From Krasilnikovozyma curviuscula (lineage: Eukaryota; Basidiomycota; Tremellomycetes; Cystofilobasidiales; Mrakiaceae), in NCBI GenBank assembly GCA_014825775.1, contig MVAQ01000018.1:62001-126000 (forward strand): 64,000 nucleotides of DNA. The letters run 5' to 3'. A program made the translations under genes and the position numbers. This document shows, one piece after another, positions 45,150 to 57,380 of the stretch (the stretch's first letter is position 1; every line of letters begins with the position of its first letter). The notes under the pieces were generated by a model. The model worked only from the letters and a program-made list of their open reading frames with translations, had not been told where the DNA came from and searched no databases.

Positions 45150-48100
45150 CTAAATGTTATCCTCTGCGCCGTCCTCAATGATTTTCTGCCAGTCCTCGTA
45201 GCTGCCGAACAACGGAAGAGCCTTCCTCTTTTTTCTCTCCTTCTTCGCATCTTCATTACGCTTCCTCTTACCAACCTTCTTCGGGTCGACCTCCTCTGCC
45301 TCCTCGTCAATTAGGAGATTTTCTGGTATGGCATCCATTCCAACAAGTTCGTCATCGTCCAGATCTTCGCCTTCTTCATCAGCGAACTCGAACGCGACTT
45401 CGTCGTCAGAATCGAATTCTACCAAGACAAAACAATGTCAATCGTCAGCGAAAATTATATATTCAATAGTGAAAAAAGATCACAGTACTGACCTGCATCA
45501 TCAATCTGCCCATCAGCGCTGTCGACATCTTCCTCATCCTCGTCACTATCATCACTATCGTCGATGTCACTCGGCTCAATCTGATCTTCATCCAAGCCTC
45601 CAGCCACGATATCATCATCGTCATCTTCTAGGTCCTCAGAAACATCGTCGTCAGAGTCATCTTCCATGAGATCTTCATCGTCAGCGATCTCAGGCATGGA
45701 GGCTTGCATAGCCTGAAAAAAAAAATACAAACAAGAGATCAGAATTGGCCTTACAGATACTACTTAAGAAAGGATTCGGTAACTTACTTTCCAGATCTCG
45801 TCTTCTTCCAGGTCACTCTGAGCCTCGTCTTCATCAGGCTCGTCGCCTTCACCAATGGCTTGTTTAGCTTTCGATTTTGAGGAATGAGTCGCATCTTTAT
45901 CTTCCTCATCTTCGCTCTCTCCAACATCGTCGTCGTCGTCCCCGCCATCGTTTTTAGCCTTTCTTTCGGACTTTGCCTTCTTGTCCTTGGCGAGTTTGGC
46001 GGAGAAGAACTTGTGGAAGAAGAGCTAATAAACCGACGAGAGATCAGGAATCAGTGACCACTCTTTAACCGCACAACGAATAACAAATTCTCACCTGATC
46101 TACGTCAACTTCTTCCTCCTTCAAATCCCAGAACTTCCTACTATTGACCTCCAGATCCCCACCGCTGGCACCGCCCTTCACAACACCCAGCTTTTCGCTT
46201 CCAGCGATGGCCGCCGGCTGCATGAGCGACACACCTTTCGCCTTAACCTTCTTAGCGTTTCTGTAGACAAATCGATCCAAGAAGTGGATCAATGTGTTTT
46301 GGGTCAAATCGGAGGATGAAGTAATTGGTTGGCCGGAGAGAAGCTGGGAGGCACAAAGGGAGACTGTCGGGTGGTAATGAGACAAAAATGGAGTCTGATT
46401 GTCGAGTCAAAAATAAGAAAACATCACGTTAACCTATGATAGGGGTTTTTGTAACTAGAAGACAACTTACCATTTCCCACAAGCAAGACTTCTCTGCATG
46501 AGCGTATCTTGGATCTCTCTTCCTTCCGTCATAGCTCTCAGCCCACTTCTTCTCAACTTCAGGAGCTTCCTCTCCATCAGCAGCTGTAACCTTCTTGTCA
46601 GCGTCCACAAACCTCTCCTCTTCGTCCTCTTCCTCTGGTTCATTGAGCAACCTCTTTAGCCCACCTACGGTCGAAAATAATTCGCCCAACAAAAAGAAAG
46701 TTCCACAGATGAAAGAAGGCTGCTGCATGCTGCAAATTTGAATCAATCTCTTAATCAATGCCGCAGCTCGTGGAAGGCCGCACGCAGGAGCTTTCAGGGA
46801 CTTGAACAAGAGGTTAAGGTACATTGCTTGCTTGGAACTTGAAGCCAGTCGAGGATCCATTAGAGAGTCGTAAAGGGTTCGGTAGAATCGATCGGTGACT
46901 GTTGATGCGGCCGTTGTTCCGACACTTTGAGTGGCGGACGAAGTGACAAGAGAAATGAGGGAAAGAGCTTGGATTGAAATGTTGAATGTTCCGATGTGAG
47001 TGATTTTGAAGAGCGTATCCATGTGCTTAGCGAAGCTGAAGAATGGAGGAAATTAATTGAGGAAATGTTAAACAAATAATCAAAGAAACTAATACTTACG
47101 AAGCGTCCTCCATCTTCGCGAAAGGCAACGCTCTGTTGACACCAGCCAAAACAGCAGCGATCATCTTTCCTTCACTTTCCTCCACACCATCACCACCGGC
47201 AGGAACTTGTTTCTTCTTATCCCAAGACCGTCTATCTCTGAAATCTCTCTTTGTCTTCTTATCGCCCTTTGCACCGTTCTGCTTGTCCTCCTCAGTGGGC
47301 TCAGCGACAATCAAGGCATCTGCTTCAGTTTCATCGATGCCGGATTTACCATCGCCAAGTAGCTCTCTAAATACTTCGAAGTATACTTCGACCAGCTTGG
47401 AGGCAACCTCTTTGTCTTTGACCGTTAAGGTGGTTTGATTGAGGGTGATGATGCCGTAGTAACGAGCGTGGTTCGCACCGTCCCGTTTCTCTTTGTCGCC
47501 GTCTGGAGCTTTGGATTCTGATTTCTTTGACTTTTTGTTATGGGATTTCTTGGCTTTCGGCGGTGGTAATGGAAGAGGTGCGAGCACGAGCTGGGAGATT
47601 TCACGGACGACAACGGACTTCATGGACGGGTGAGCTTGAAGGAGCTGGAGCGTGTGGTAAGAGGCCTTGGAGGCAACTGTCTTATCACTATCACCCTATA
47701 AATATAAATGAGAATTGAGTAAGATCAAAAAAAGTCTTAAATCAAGATAGAAAGCGGCAGCTTACGAGTTTATTGACCATTAATCTCAAGAGATTCTGTT
47801 CCTGCTCGGGCTTCTCTTTTAAAAGCATAAAGATGATCGAAATGGCTTGGGATCGAACGAAGGGTTGAGTATCGTGCGACAAAGCCTGCAAAGGAGAGAA
47901 AGCGAAGTCAGCGGACGCCATCACTATCACTACCAAAACGTACCTCCAGAACTTCAAGGAAGCCGAAGAACCAAGTCTTCAACCAATTCTCGAACGCCCA
48001 GAATGCTAACCATCCCTCTTCGTCCTCCTTTCCAACCACCCTCTGCAGTAAAGAAGCTTGATCTCTGAAGTACTTCAGCTTTCTGGGTGGACAACCGGTG

Positions 48101-48967
48101 GAAACCCACCAATCCGCAACAGCTCTAGCTACCTGCACTCGCTCAGTTCTACCGCCTTTGGTTGATATCTGTCCTTCCTTTCTGCCCATCAGTGAGCTTA
48201 GAGTCTCCAACGCCTTGATGTTCCTGATTGGATCAGATTGGACCAACAGTGTCAAGGCGGACAGTTTATCGGAATGAGTTCCGCTGGTTAGGATCTGCGT
48301 CAAGAAATTCTGATCTGCTTTAGATTTGGTGAGTTCGGATTTGGAAGCTGTCGCAGCGTTTGAGGTTGACTGTAAACTGTCGAGGAGAGTACTGGCGCGT
48401 GAATGCAGAGCTGCGATTTGTGAAGCCATCAATGGGGGTTGAGTAGATGGACCAGCATCTGGCAATGCAGTCAAGCTGGACGGGATGTACCACTGCGGGT
48501 GAGCTGGAAAGAGAGATTGCTATATGATAGAGACGAAGGATCAATCGTCAGCGCCACTGTGTTGCAATTTTTCCTGCAAAATGGAAGATGAAAGGAGAGT
48601 ATTGCCCGATCATAGTTGCAAGTAACAAGGAAAATCCAAGGTGACCCGGATGATAGGCTGGTCCGTTAGGATATCCCCTTCTGCCAATCGTCTAGCCCCA
48701 CTATCAAATTTCCCGTCGACCTAAAACGCGACTCACCAGATTTCTCTTCTCCCTCCTGGCTTGTTCGTATGCAACTGCGATGTTCTCAGTTTCTCCATCA
48801 TCTGTAAACTTGATCTTGGTCTTCTGGGGGAGCTGAGTGAGATCCTTGGGAATCGCAGCTTGTTTCGCCTTCCTGGGACCTTGAGTGGAGCCTGAAGCTG
48901 CTGGAGCGGGTTCCTGGTGGCCCTTGGCTGTCTGGGCCTTCTTGGGAGGAGCGCCCTGTTTCGCCAT
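45150..48967 (-). CDS. MAK21: Mak21/Noc1 ribosome biogenesis factor (CBF/Mak21 family)
   Basis: Nucleolar factor for early 60S pre-ribosome assembly, partner of Noc2. Start 48967 (MAKQGAPPKKAQTAKG), basic N-terminus, then EQARREKRNL joined to QSLFPAHPQWYIPSSL. HEAT-like helical body: RVQVARAVADWWVSTGCPPR, LKYFRDQASLLQRV, then a Lys-rich insertion (KKSHNKKSKKSESK). The CBF domain is DPRLASSSKQAMYLNLLFKS, QPSFICGTFFLLGELFS, and DPRYAHAEKSCLWEM. After HYHPTVSLCASQLL and DLTQNTLIHFLDRFVYRN comes a very acidic nucleolar tail with D/E/S runs and a closing KRKRNEDAKKERKKRKALP. Roughly ten introns. Confidence 0.93.
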
Positions 48968-49337
48968 ACTGATATCTAAGCTGCTTTGATAGCGGTCAAG
49001 GTGAAACTTGCGAAAGTGCGCCAATCGGTCCACAAATTTGAGAGGTTTTCTTGGTCCAATTTTTCTCGTCCCACCAACATATCAAGTGGAAAGGGTAATT
49101 CAATAAGAGAGTAACAGGCGGGTCTTAAACTCAAAAACTATATTTTCGAATAGGTCATCTGTCCCTGGTTGCGCTGGAATTCCCTTTCCTCCAAGACAAC
49201 CAGAGACAACGAACCTTCTCGCACAGCCAATCCCACCTTCAACTCCTTCAGATTATTCAAGGAACTCAGCAACGACCTACAAATCAGAGCAACTTCAGTC
49301 TGAACCTACTTAGAGCCATCCACTCGCCTTTGTTACA
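48968..49337. promoter_or_regulatory. Shared divergent promoter, Mak21 / Ctr copper transporter
   Basis: 370 nt between two divergent starts. GTTGCGCTGG at 49168-49177 fits the S. pombe Cuf1 copper-signalling consensus D(T/A)DDHGCTGD. The consensus is degenerate, so one match may be chance. Confidence 0.3.
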
Positions 49338-50155
49338 ATGGCCCACTCCTCCCACATGTCGTCTGAAATGGCTCGATGCAGTATGAACATGCTATGGAAC
49401 TTTCAAGTAGAAAATACCTGTGTCGTGTTCAGGAGGTTGGTGTTTGTCTACCTGAGTGAGGATATGGGAATAGGACGCTGATTCATTCATTCGTTGTCAT
49501 CTTCGTGGTCCTTCCTCTTGATGATAGCTGGCATATCACTTCAAAGTTCACGATGGTCCTTTCATGGTCAGCACTTTACTTCATCTGCTTATCCCCTTGT
49601 CCTGGTATATAGAAGTACTGATCCAAAATGTTACTATCAGCTTACTGGTCGTAGCCTTCGCCGCCTCGTACGAACTCGTCCAGTCTCGCAGTCGTGCTCA
49701 CGAAAGGAAGATTGTCTCGGCGATACTCTCAGTACGTAAGGCACCTGGACAGGAACGATCACCCTCTCCAATACTATCCGACTCTGAGATTCCAAGAAGT
49801 TTGGTGTGAGTTCTTACCTGTTCTCCGCAGCTCTGGACACGGAGCTGTTGGTTCGTCCATGATTGGGCTGCTATATGCTGCGTGAATAGTACAACCCTCG
49901 TTTTACAATATTGCTGACTTTCTGATGTATATGTATGTGTGCAGTGTCAGCTTACCGACTTCAACTCGCGCCGTCCGATCACTCTATTACGCCGTGTCGG
50001 TCTTCATCTCGTTCATGCTCATGCTGGTCTTCATGACGTACAATGGCTATCTGATCTTTTCTACTGTGCTTGGGGCTGGTATTGGTCACTTCTTGTTCCA
50101 CAGGGAAGTTGTTGTAGCGGATTTGAGCGCTGGGAAGGGTTTGGCATGTCATTAG
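49338..50155 (+). CDS. Ctr-type high-affinity copper transporter
   Basis: Trimeric plasma-membrane (or vacuolar) Cu(I) importer. Exons 49338-49435, 49528-49566, 49641-49805 and 49945-50155 sum to 513 nt, 170 aa, closed frame. Met-rich N-terminus MAHSSHMSSEMARCSMNMLW (two MxxM-like spacings). TM1 begins after TCVVFRSWHITS, the usual Ctr entry motif, then TMVLSCLLVVAFAASYELVQ. A basic cytosolic loop follows. TM2 carries FMLMLVFMTYN with the selectivity M-x-x-x-M, and TM3 has G-x-x-x-G in VLGAGIGHFLF. Compact like short fungal Ctr4/Ctr5 types. The C-terminal tail has only a terminal Cys-His. Confidence 0.93.
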
Positions 50156-50773
50156 CAGGATCGATCGGTCACCAAAGATGGTTGATGAGGTTTGAGCAAT
50201 GCAGTTCTGATAAGATGAGCTTCTAGGAAGGAAGATAGGAGCAGGCAGAGAGCAACAGAGCACGATCTTGCCATCACGAGTGTATGTTTAGCCTGTATGT
50301 TTAGCCGATGCGGATGATATGTCCAGGTTGAAATTGTAAATAACGTTCCAGTAATGATCTCACGATTTGTACCTTGATATCAAAAGCTGGTGTTGCAAGG
50401 CAGTTGTAGAACTTTGAAACCAGATCTGCAGCAAGTTGCGCCTGCGAGTTTCACGACGCACAGCGCAACGTCTCATTTTCCCTTCATCTGCGTTGAAAGG
50501 CACTGACATCGGCCAAATACTACTCCTACGCCTGAATGAGGATCTACGATTGAGGTGTACCCCATAGGTTCGGATTGGCGGCGCTTCCCTCCACAGAGAG
50601 CTTCCTTTGACTTCCAAAGGTATTATTCAGGAAGGTCAGGTTAGTGCACTGTCACTCAGAACTTGGTCAGCATCTAGCCTCATCAATGTTTTGTACTCAT
50701 TAGCTCAGTCTAGAAACTCACCTAGGCCGAAGAAATCGTCTTCCAAGAGGTCTTTGGGCAAGGCAAGGCAGTG
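50156..50773. other. Intergenic
   Basis: 3' region of the copper transporter and promoter of the DHHC gene. No gene recognised. Confidence 0.45.
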
Positions 50774-52609
50774 ATGCCTCCCCAACTCTCTGACCCACAC
50801 TACGCTCCTCTTCCTCCGATAACACCCCTAAGCTATGGCTATGGTTCTCCCCTATCGAGAATACAAAACCAGCAGCCCAGATGGAAACGAGCTCTAGTGT
50901 TGGCTCCGATAGGAGGTACGTCGCCTGTCTTTCCGCTCCTTTCATCTCGAGCTAGCTAACAGACGTTCTTACAAATGGATTTGAATGGCTTCTAGTGGTA
51001 ATTGTGTTGATAACTGCTCCATACATCCCATTTGTTGGTGTACTGTCTCTGCATGCAACCTGGGGCCAGAGGCATCGACCTTTTTATTCTTGCTTCCAGT
51101 CAGTCACCGTCTGGCTGTAATTGAATCAATCGGAACTAATCATCATTTGTATCAACAGACTCATCATATTTCACTTTCTCTTCGGTATGACCCTCTGGTC
51201 CTACATCACAGCATTCAGAACCCCAGCTGGTGCTCCTTCGAAACCCATACCGATACCCGAGCTCGAAAACGAGGAGGAGACAATTGGCCTTCAATTGATC
51301 GATGAGAACAATAACGACCTATCTTCTGGCGCTGGTTCAGGGAGCTCAATCATGGCGAAGGGAACGAATGGTGGGAGGAGATGGTGTAGGAAATGTGAAG
51401 CGCCAAAACCAGACAGGTGTCATCATTGCTCAATGTGTAAAGTGAGCCATAAATCATCTTTCTAGTTCTTTGCTGGTACTTTACTGATATAGAATCTTTC
51501 GCTTGACGCTCTCAGAAATGTGTTCTCAAAGTAAGGCTGGGTTTTGATCATTTTCCTTGACAAACCTTTACATATCGTCTCAATCTCAAACGTTGCATTT
51601 CTCAGATGGATCATCATTGTGTCTGGTTAGGAACGTGTATCGGCTACTTTAACTACAGGTCCTTCTTGTTATTTTTGGTGAGTCAAAAACGCGCCGATTC
51701 GATGCTTAATCGCTCAGCCAATCCTCTCCCTCAGACCTACACCGCGCTTTATGCCTGGTATATTGCTTTCGAGTCGTTTTTTGTAGTGAAAGCATTCTTT
51801 ACTGAGAGCGATGCTATGGTGAGCATTGCGATCTCATCACATATAGGTGGTGACTGTCACTCACGATGATCTGTCACTTCTCTCTAGACAGAAGTCGGTC
51901 TTGCGCCAGTATCTCATCTTATGCTATTGGTCATGGGAATTACTTTTGGTCTCTCGATTGGATCGTTTGCTGCTTATCATTGGTATTTGACCTGGTAAGT
52001 TCAAGCGGATCTCCCGAAGAACAGCACTCTTCTCGCTGACATTGCCTTCGTGGATACTACTTCTTCTTCCTCTGAATCTGACGGATCAGCCATAATACTA
52101 CCACTCTCGAATCTCTTGATCCCCGTCCACCGTTAGCTGCGCTGCCAGACTCACCAACCAACACCACGACCTTCCGATGGCGGCCCGACCACGTCTTGAC
52201 ACGCCAAGAATTCAGGTCGCGCTACAGAGCACCCAACGTCTGGGATCTGGGATGGAAACGTAACATTGCCTCTTTGAACCCAGGCTATTCATTGCACCAC
52301 CGTCGACATCTCTCCTGGAGGTTCTTGCTTCCGGGACGTGTTGGCGGCGATGGGTTGGAGTTCGAGTACAACGAGGCACTGCTAGAACGGCTGAGGAGGA
52401 AGACAAGGAAGGTGAGGCTGGGACAAAACGATATCGACACAGATGATGAGGAGAGTAGCGGGAGTGAAGATCTAGGTTTGGACAGGATGGACTATGACCT
52501 TGACGCGGAAGGTTCTCAAGGTGAAGAAGAGGAAGAGAGCAGCGGTAGGCTGAGAAAAGAACCTGGCAGAGGGAAAACTTGGGAAACGAGAAGTAGGAGG
52601 AGTCCATAA
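50774..52609 (+). CDS. DHHC palmitoyltransferase (Pfa-type)
   Basis: Integral membrane protein S-acyltransferase. Exons start at 50774, 50997, 51159, 51516, 51606, 51735, 51888 and 52090. TM1-2 are [18 protein letters not shown] and [16 protein letters not shown]. The zinc-finger cysteine-rich domain is [20 protein letters not shown], then [20 protein letters not shown] with the active D-H-H-C. TM3-4 follow ([17 protein letters not shown] and [19 protein letters not shown]). The TTxE-like motif is NTTTLESL, and [11 protein letters not shown] resembles a PaCCT region. The C-terminus is acidic and disordered. Resembles Pfa3/vacuolar or Pfa4 enzymes; I cannot decide which. A 15-nt exon (51516-51530) encodes K-C-V-L-K inside the DHHC domain. 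Confidence 0.93.
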
Positions 52610-53612
52610 AAAAAATCGAGATTCACTACCGTCAAAATCATAAACTGTTATTATACCAAGCGCACTTGATACCACAAATTCCAATGACTTGAAGCTATCA
52701 GTTCATGTTGGTAGCAAACACTACTAGAGAGATCGATGAACTAGTCTTATTCACCTCATCTACCTCCTTAGCTTTCTGCTCGGGTCGCATTTGCCCGCCT
52801 GAAGTTTCTTAGACGGGTGATAGCAAAAAGAAACTTCTCTCCTGAAGCAAAACATCGCGCAGGTAAAACAAGGGGCTCGAGAGACGACGAGAGGATGGTT
52901 TTGACACTGGCTTCACTTCTCTGGCAGTGGCTGGTGGTGCAGGAGATGAGCTTCTGAAAATCGCTCATATGGAGATGTCTATTTGGTGTCACGGAGGTAC
53001 TTTGCTTTCATTTCGATAACAATACGAGGATGTAAGTTATTTGTTATTATGCTGATGGGGAAGCTACGTATAATAGTGCAGTGCACGATGTTGGAGGTGG
53101 AAAACTCGACGTGATCTCCTCTTCTCCGGGTAGATGTACTTGAGCTCAACTCGAAAGTGCATATCAGACCTCTATGCTACGATCGCTAAGATGATCTCCC
53201 CCTCCCTGTCAGCCTTTCGCCTGGTAGAGGTCTTGATCCCGAATAGCGGAGAGGGTGTCTACCCAGGGCTCTCTCGAGATGCTCTGCTGTCCATTGGAAT
53301 TTACTTCGACGTTGTCTGGCTCTGGTGCAGCGCGTATTCTTGGCTTCAAGATACGTGGGGGGTCGAGAGGCATACCCCATCAATCATGATAGCCAGGGAA
53401 CTCTGGCGAGCCAAGTGCTGGTCGGTGGTCACCTGTGTGGCGAGGACAGCTGCTGGCTCGAGGGATGGTCGTCGTCCCATGCTTTCGCCAGCCAAAGCTT
53501 CAATATCTTCAAATTCCCGCTTGAAACTGCAGAAATCCGTCAGAGAACAGATATCTTGTGGTAGAAGGCAACTTAGCTCGAGTCATCTGGGTACCTTCGA
53601 CCGTTGCATGGA
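52610..53612. other. Long region upstream of Derlin
   Basis: 1 kb without a recognised gene. A 166-codon plus-strand ATG frame (53134-53634) overlaps the Derlin start in another frame. It has no family resemblance and is more likely leader or chance than a gene. Confidence 0.4.
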
Positions 53613-55165
53613 ATGGAATCCATCCCCCCTGTGACGAGAGCATGGGTCAGTGAGTATCTGGATTCTTCCCTCTCTTAGGCTCTCAGAGGATTATACTGAA
53701 GAAGGTTCTTTATTTCCTTGCTGTATAGTTGCGAGTATAGCTTGTGCTATTGCAGATGTGGGTCCCGTCGCCTGCAGCTGCAACGTCGAGAGCTGCCGCT
53801 GACTAATACTCTATCAATATATTCTCGTTTGTTCCCATTCTAAAGAAATGCAATCTCGTTGGACCTCTTCATTTGTATTTCAGCTGGAAGGCGGCCTTTG
53901 GAAAGCTACAGGTTTGATCTGATTTCCCTTAAACCTCACCTAGAAGGGAGTCTGATGCTGACTCGTTGTTTTCCCGTTCCTACTGTAATTAATTGGTCGC
54001 TGGTCACTATTAGCTATGGAGAGTAGTGACAACATTCATCTACTTCGGATCGCTGAACATGGAAGTGGTGATACACATGTTCTTTATGTAAGTATTTCCC
54101 CTGCAGAGTTGCTATACCACAGATGCTGCTAGCCAAAGGTCAGCTGACTAACCTTGCATCGCTACTTTTTCTTTTTGGGTGCCGTTTTCTCTGTAATTCT
54201 CTGTGAACCTGGCTTTGTATACTTCATTGCGGGACGCTCGCTTGCGAACCCCCCTCTCAAACAGTTTCCGCTACTCCCGTTTCTTGGAAGAAAACCACTA
54301 CATAAACAAAAAGGCAGATTATATCTGGCTGCTAATAGTTTGCAGTAGCGGTCTCCTCGTGCGTACATTTCTCGTCTCCTAATTACCACAGTGTCCAAGC
54401 TGAACCATATGTTGTGAACAGCTCATCTCACCATTCTTCACCCTCCCATTCCTCTCTAACTCTTTATCCTTCACTTTGGTTTACATCTGGTCTCGCCGCA
54501 ACCCCAACATCCGGATGTCGTTGTTCGGAGTCGTGACCATCACAGCGGCTTACCTACCGTTCTGCCTGGTCGGGTTCAGCTGGTGTTTCTCTGGTTGGAA
54601 ATATGCTGTAGGAGATTTTGTGCGTGTATGTTTTGCTTGGCTATGGTTCGATGGGTAATTGATCACATTGGACAGAATCTCACGAGTCGCCGTTCAATAT
54701 GGATCGAAATGTGTTCATATCAGACCCAGCGCTGACAATTGTCCCTTTTTATTTGACTCGTTTGTAGCTCGGGGGTATAGTTGGTCACACATACTACTTT
54801 GGTCAAGATATCTGGTCCAGAGAAGTTCAAGCGTCAGATGGAAAGGGATGGTTTGAGACGCCACGCATAGTGTGAGCCTTTGACTTTAATTTGATTTCAC
54901 TCACTCCTTTAAATTTTAATCTTTTTGGTCGTTATATCTTTCGTTCGTTCATGATAGAAAATATCTTATCGACAGTCCGCTACCAACGGTAGAACCACCA
55001 ATAGAAGACGACCTCGAACCTCTCGTACCCCTAGAGGACGCACCGCCATTACTGATAGAGGAAGAAGCGCCTCTTGAAGGCCATCAAGAGCATCAGCGAC
55101 TACGAGAAGGGATCATCCAGCCAGACGTCGATCCTCTGGTCGTCCCGCCGCCGGCACCGTTTTAG
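53613..55165 (+). CDS. Derlin (Der1/Dfm1 rhomboid pseudoprotease)
   Basis: ER membrane protein for retrotranslocation in ERAD. Exons 53613-53649, 53729-53757, 53846-53911, 54014-54087, 54265-54358, 54422-54619, 54768-54871 and 54958-55165 sum to 810 nt, 269 aa, closed frame. Starts MESIPPVTRAWV. The L1 loop W-R motif is in LWRVVTTFIYFGSLNMEVVI. Then HMFFIFRYSRFLEE, ADYIWLLIVCSSGLLL, the Ser/Asn-rich LPFLSNSLSFTLVYIWSRRN, and TM6 with G-x-x-x-G in YAVGDFLGGIVGHTYYF. No catalytic Ser-His pair, as expected. The C-terminal tail is acidic and proline-rich without an SHP (F-x-G-x-G) box, closer to Der1 than Dfm1 in that respect. The N-terminus is short compared with most Derlins. Confidence 0.93.
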
Positions 55166-56403
55166 CTACATCGAGCTGTAATGTGACAATGTGACTATTA
55201 TACATAAAAAAAACTGCTAACATCTCATTTGGTGGCAAGATTCTTTCAGCCTGCAGGCAAATACCTGGTGGGGGGATCCCGCCTTTCAACCCAGGAAAAG
55301 GAGATCGCGGACACCCGCTGCAAATGGTGGGAGATATGCCTACAAATGTCTACAATTCGAAGCAATGCTTGATGAGCATCACACAAACAAAGGTGTCAAT
55401 CTCTATTCACGTTGGCACCGGGTAATATGGTTCAACCTTTGAAACATCATCGGTTTGTCGCGCGATGACGGCGGTGGGGAAAGTTTTGGTGCCGCCCGCT
55501 CTGAAAACGCTACTGCGTTTGATCTGACGGTTTTCACAGTACGTAAACGTACAGCTTGTGTTCCCACTATCGTCCAAGCTGGACTCATGTGAATGCTCTT
55601 TATATGCTCTCTAACGATGGTACCAACACGTGTGTATCATTATTAATTCCCACCTTCGTCACGTTGTTGATTGTTGTTTCCTTGCTCCGCGCTGTTCCTC
55701 GTAGAAAACACTCGACAAACACCATTTCCTTCGAAGTGCAACCTTGAACTTTGACTGAAGACAGCAACGAGGCGAACTTCTTCTTCAGCTACAATGCTAC
55801 CCCTGCCATCAATCAATAGATCTGTTGTTGTCGCCAGCTAGCATAGCATACTACTGAATCTAATGTCAGACACAGTTTATCCCTAGCATTGCATGAAGAC
55901 TACACAAACTTGACTTCCTTCCTCTTTTATCCTCTTTTATGAAGACGACTGAAGAAAGACTGAAAGGGACCCTCTTTGGTGGTGAGATGTAGAGAGATGC
56001 GCTGTTGACTTGCATCTTTGGCTCGAGAAAACCACTCGGAGAAGAACAGGAAGTAGTTTACATAAAACAGAATCCAATGTATGTGCCTTCTTCATGATGC
56101 ACTAGCCGAAATCTGCAAGACGAATAGTACGACCGACAGAAGAGCTGAGAGCGAAACTTCTGGCTTAATGGCCATTGATTCGTAAAAATATTACAACGAT
56201 AGCGTGATTTGTTGAGTGAGTTGGTATAGATTGTTGAGTGGTTCATGCGAAATTCTGAGGGTTCGTTAAGATGCAACAGAGATGAGATCGTTGTTAGTAG
56301 ATTGAAGATGAGGCATATACAAGTGATGATGCGGGGTGGACAAATTTGATTTAACTTGTGTGATGCTTTCAATGAGAGAGGTGAAAAATTCTGAATGAAA
56401 ACC
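55166..56403. other. Long convergent intergenic region
   Basis: 1.24 kb between Derlin (plus) and the KEN-box protein (minus). Only short frames, none resembling a family. I see no tRNA B-box or repeat. Confidence 0.45.
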
Positions 56404-57380
56404 TCAGATGGATGGGTGTCGACGAGGTACTGCCGAATGGTCAGGACTATCGCTAAGGAAGGACAGTTGTTCCAGATCCACTTTGGAAGGTGCAGGAGCA
56501 GGTACTGAATTCAGTGATATTAAAAAGAGGGAGAGGTTGGACAGATTAGGATAGGGGAGACGAAAATGCGATGAGACTCATAAAGCAGCCCTGAAACGCA
56601 GTCGAGTACTCACGACTTCTCCGCTTGACTCCCTTCGTTCTTACGAACACAGGATGACTATCTCCTTTCATCCAATACATTTCTTCTTTACCCTTTGACT
56701 CAGTTTTCGTAGTGTCAGCGCCAGTTCCGTCACGCAGTGAGATCTCGAAAACTCCAATCTCCTCAGCATCTTCGCTCCATGCGCTTTCGCTGACAGTCGA
56801 CACTCTCTGCGAGGCCGTCCGACTGAGTGAGGGGTTTGGTTTGGGAATATAGCAGTCTGAGTACAGTTTTGCTGGTAGAGATGGTCCATCTCCGCAGGTA
56901 TATTTTGGAAGAAGAGAGCTGAAGGTTTTGTGGGGTGGCGGGTCTGAGGAGGTTGAAGAATGGAGGTTGGGAAGAGGACACTACATTAAACGCGTAAAGT
57001 ATGAATGATATCAAAATATTGTTTCTTGTATATACAATACTTAAGAGAACTCACAGGAACACTCGAGCGACCTCGAACGTTCTCCTCGTTCATAGGGGCG
57101 GAACTCTGCTTGAACCATCAAAAGGCAGACGAAAGGTCAGAAATACACCAGGAGTTTCTGAACGTTGTATTAAAGAGCAATAAGTCACCTGTTTCGAGTT
57201 TCCACCGAAATTTTCCTTCTCGTTGTCACTGCCCGCTAGTCCCCCTTTCCCATTCCTGCTGCTGTCATTGTCACCTTGGATCGCCTTTTGGGAACCTCTC
57301 CTTGAAGAATAGTAGCTTGTTTCGAGCCTTGAGGTGTTAAAAGGCTCATTTGAGATGTCGAACAGCCGTGAGGCGAACAT
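56404..57380 (-). CDS. Small Ser-rich protein with a KEN motif, unknown function
   Basis: Not recognised as a known family. Four exons chain in frame: MFASRLFDISNEPF ... KENFGGNSKQ; QSSAPMNEENVRGRSSVP; CPLPNLHSSTSSDPP ... VKRRS; and LPAPAPSKVDLEQLSFLSDS ending HPSI-stop at 56404. Total about 250 aa, disordered, basic and acidic patches mixed. NEKENF at about residues 53-58 is a classic KEN-box pattern, and the N-terminus FDISNEPF is short and conserved-looking. The only segment that looks ordered is EIGVFEISLRDGTG with EEMYWMKGDSHPVFVR. If the KEN box works, the protein would be an APC/C substrate or inhibitor; that is inference. Confidence 0.65.

Noticed and set aside
45328..45669. Plus-strand His/Ser-rich frame
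   Set aside because: Antisense of the Asp/Glu-rich Mak21 tail; composition explained by that strand.
55166..56403. Search for tRNA or small RNA genes in the long gap
   Set aside because: No A-box/B-box pair or cloverleaf-like arms that I could recognise.
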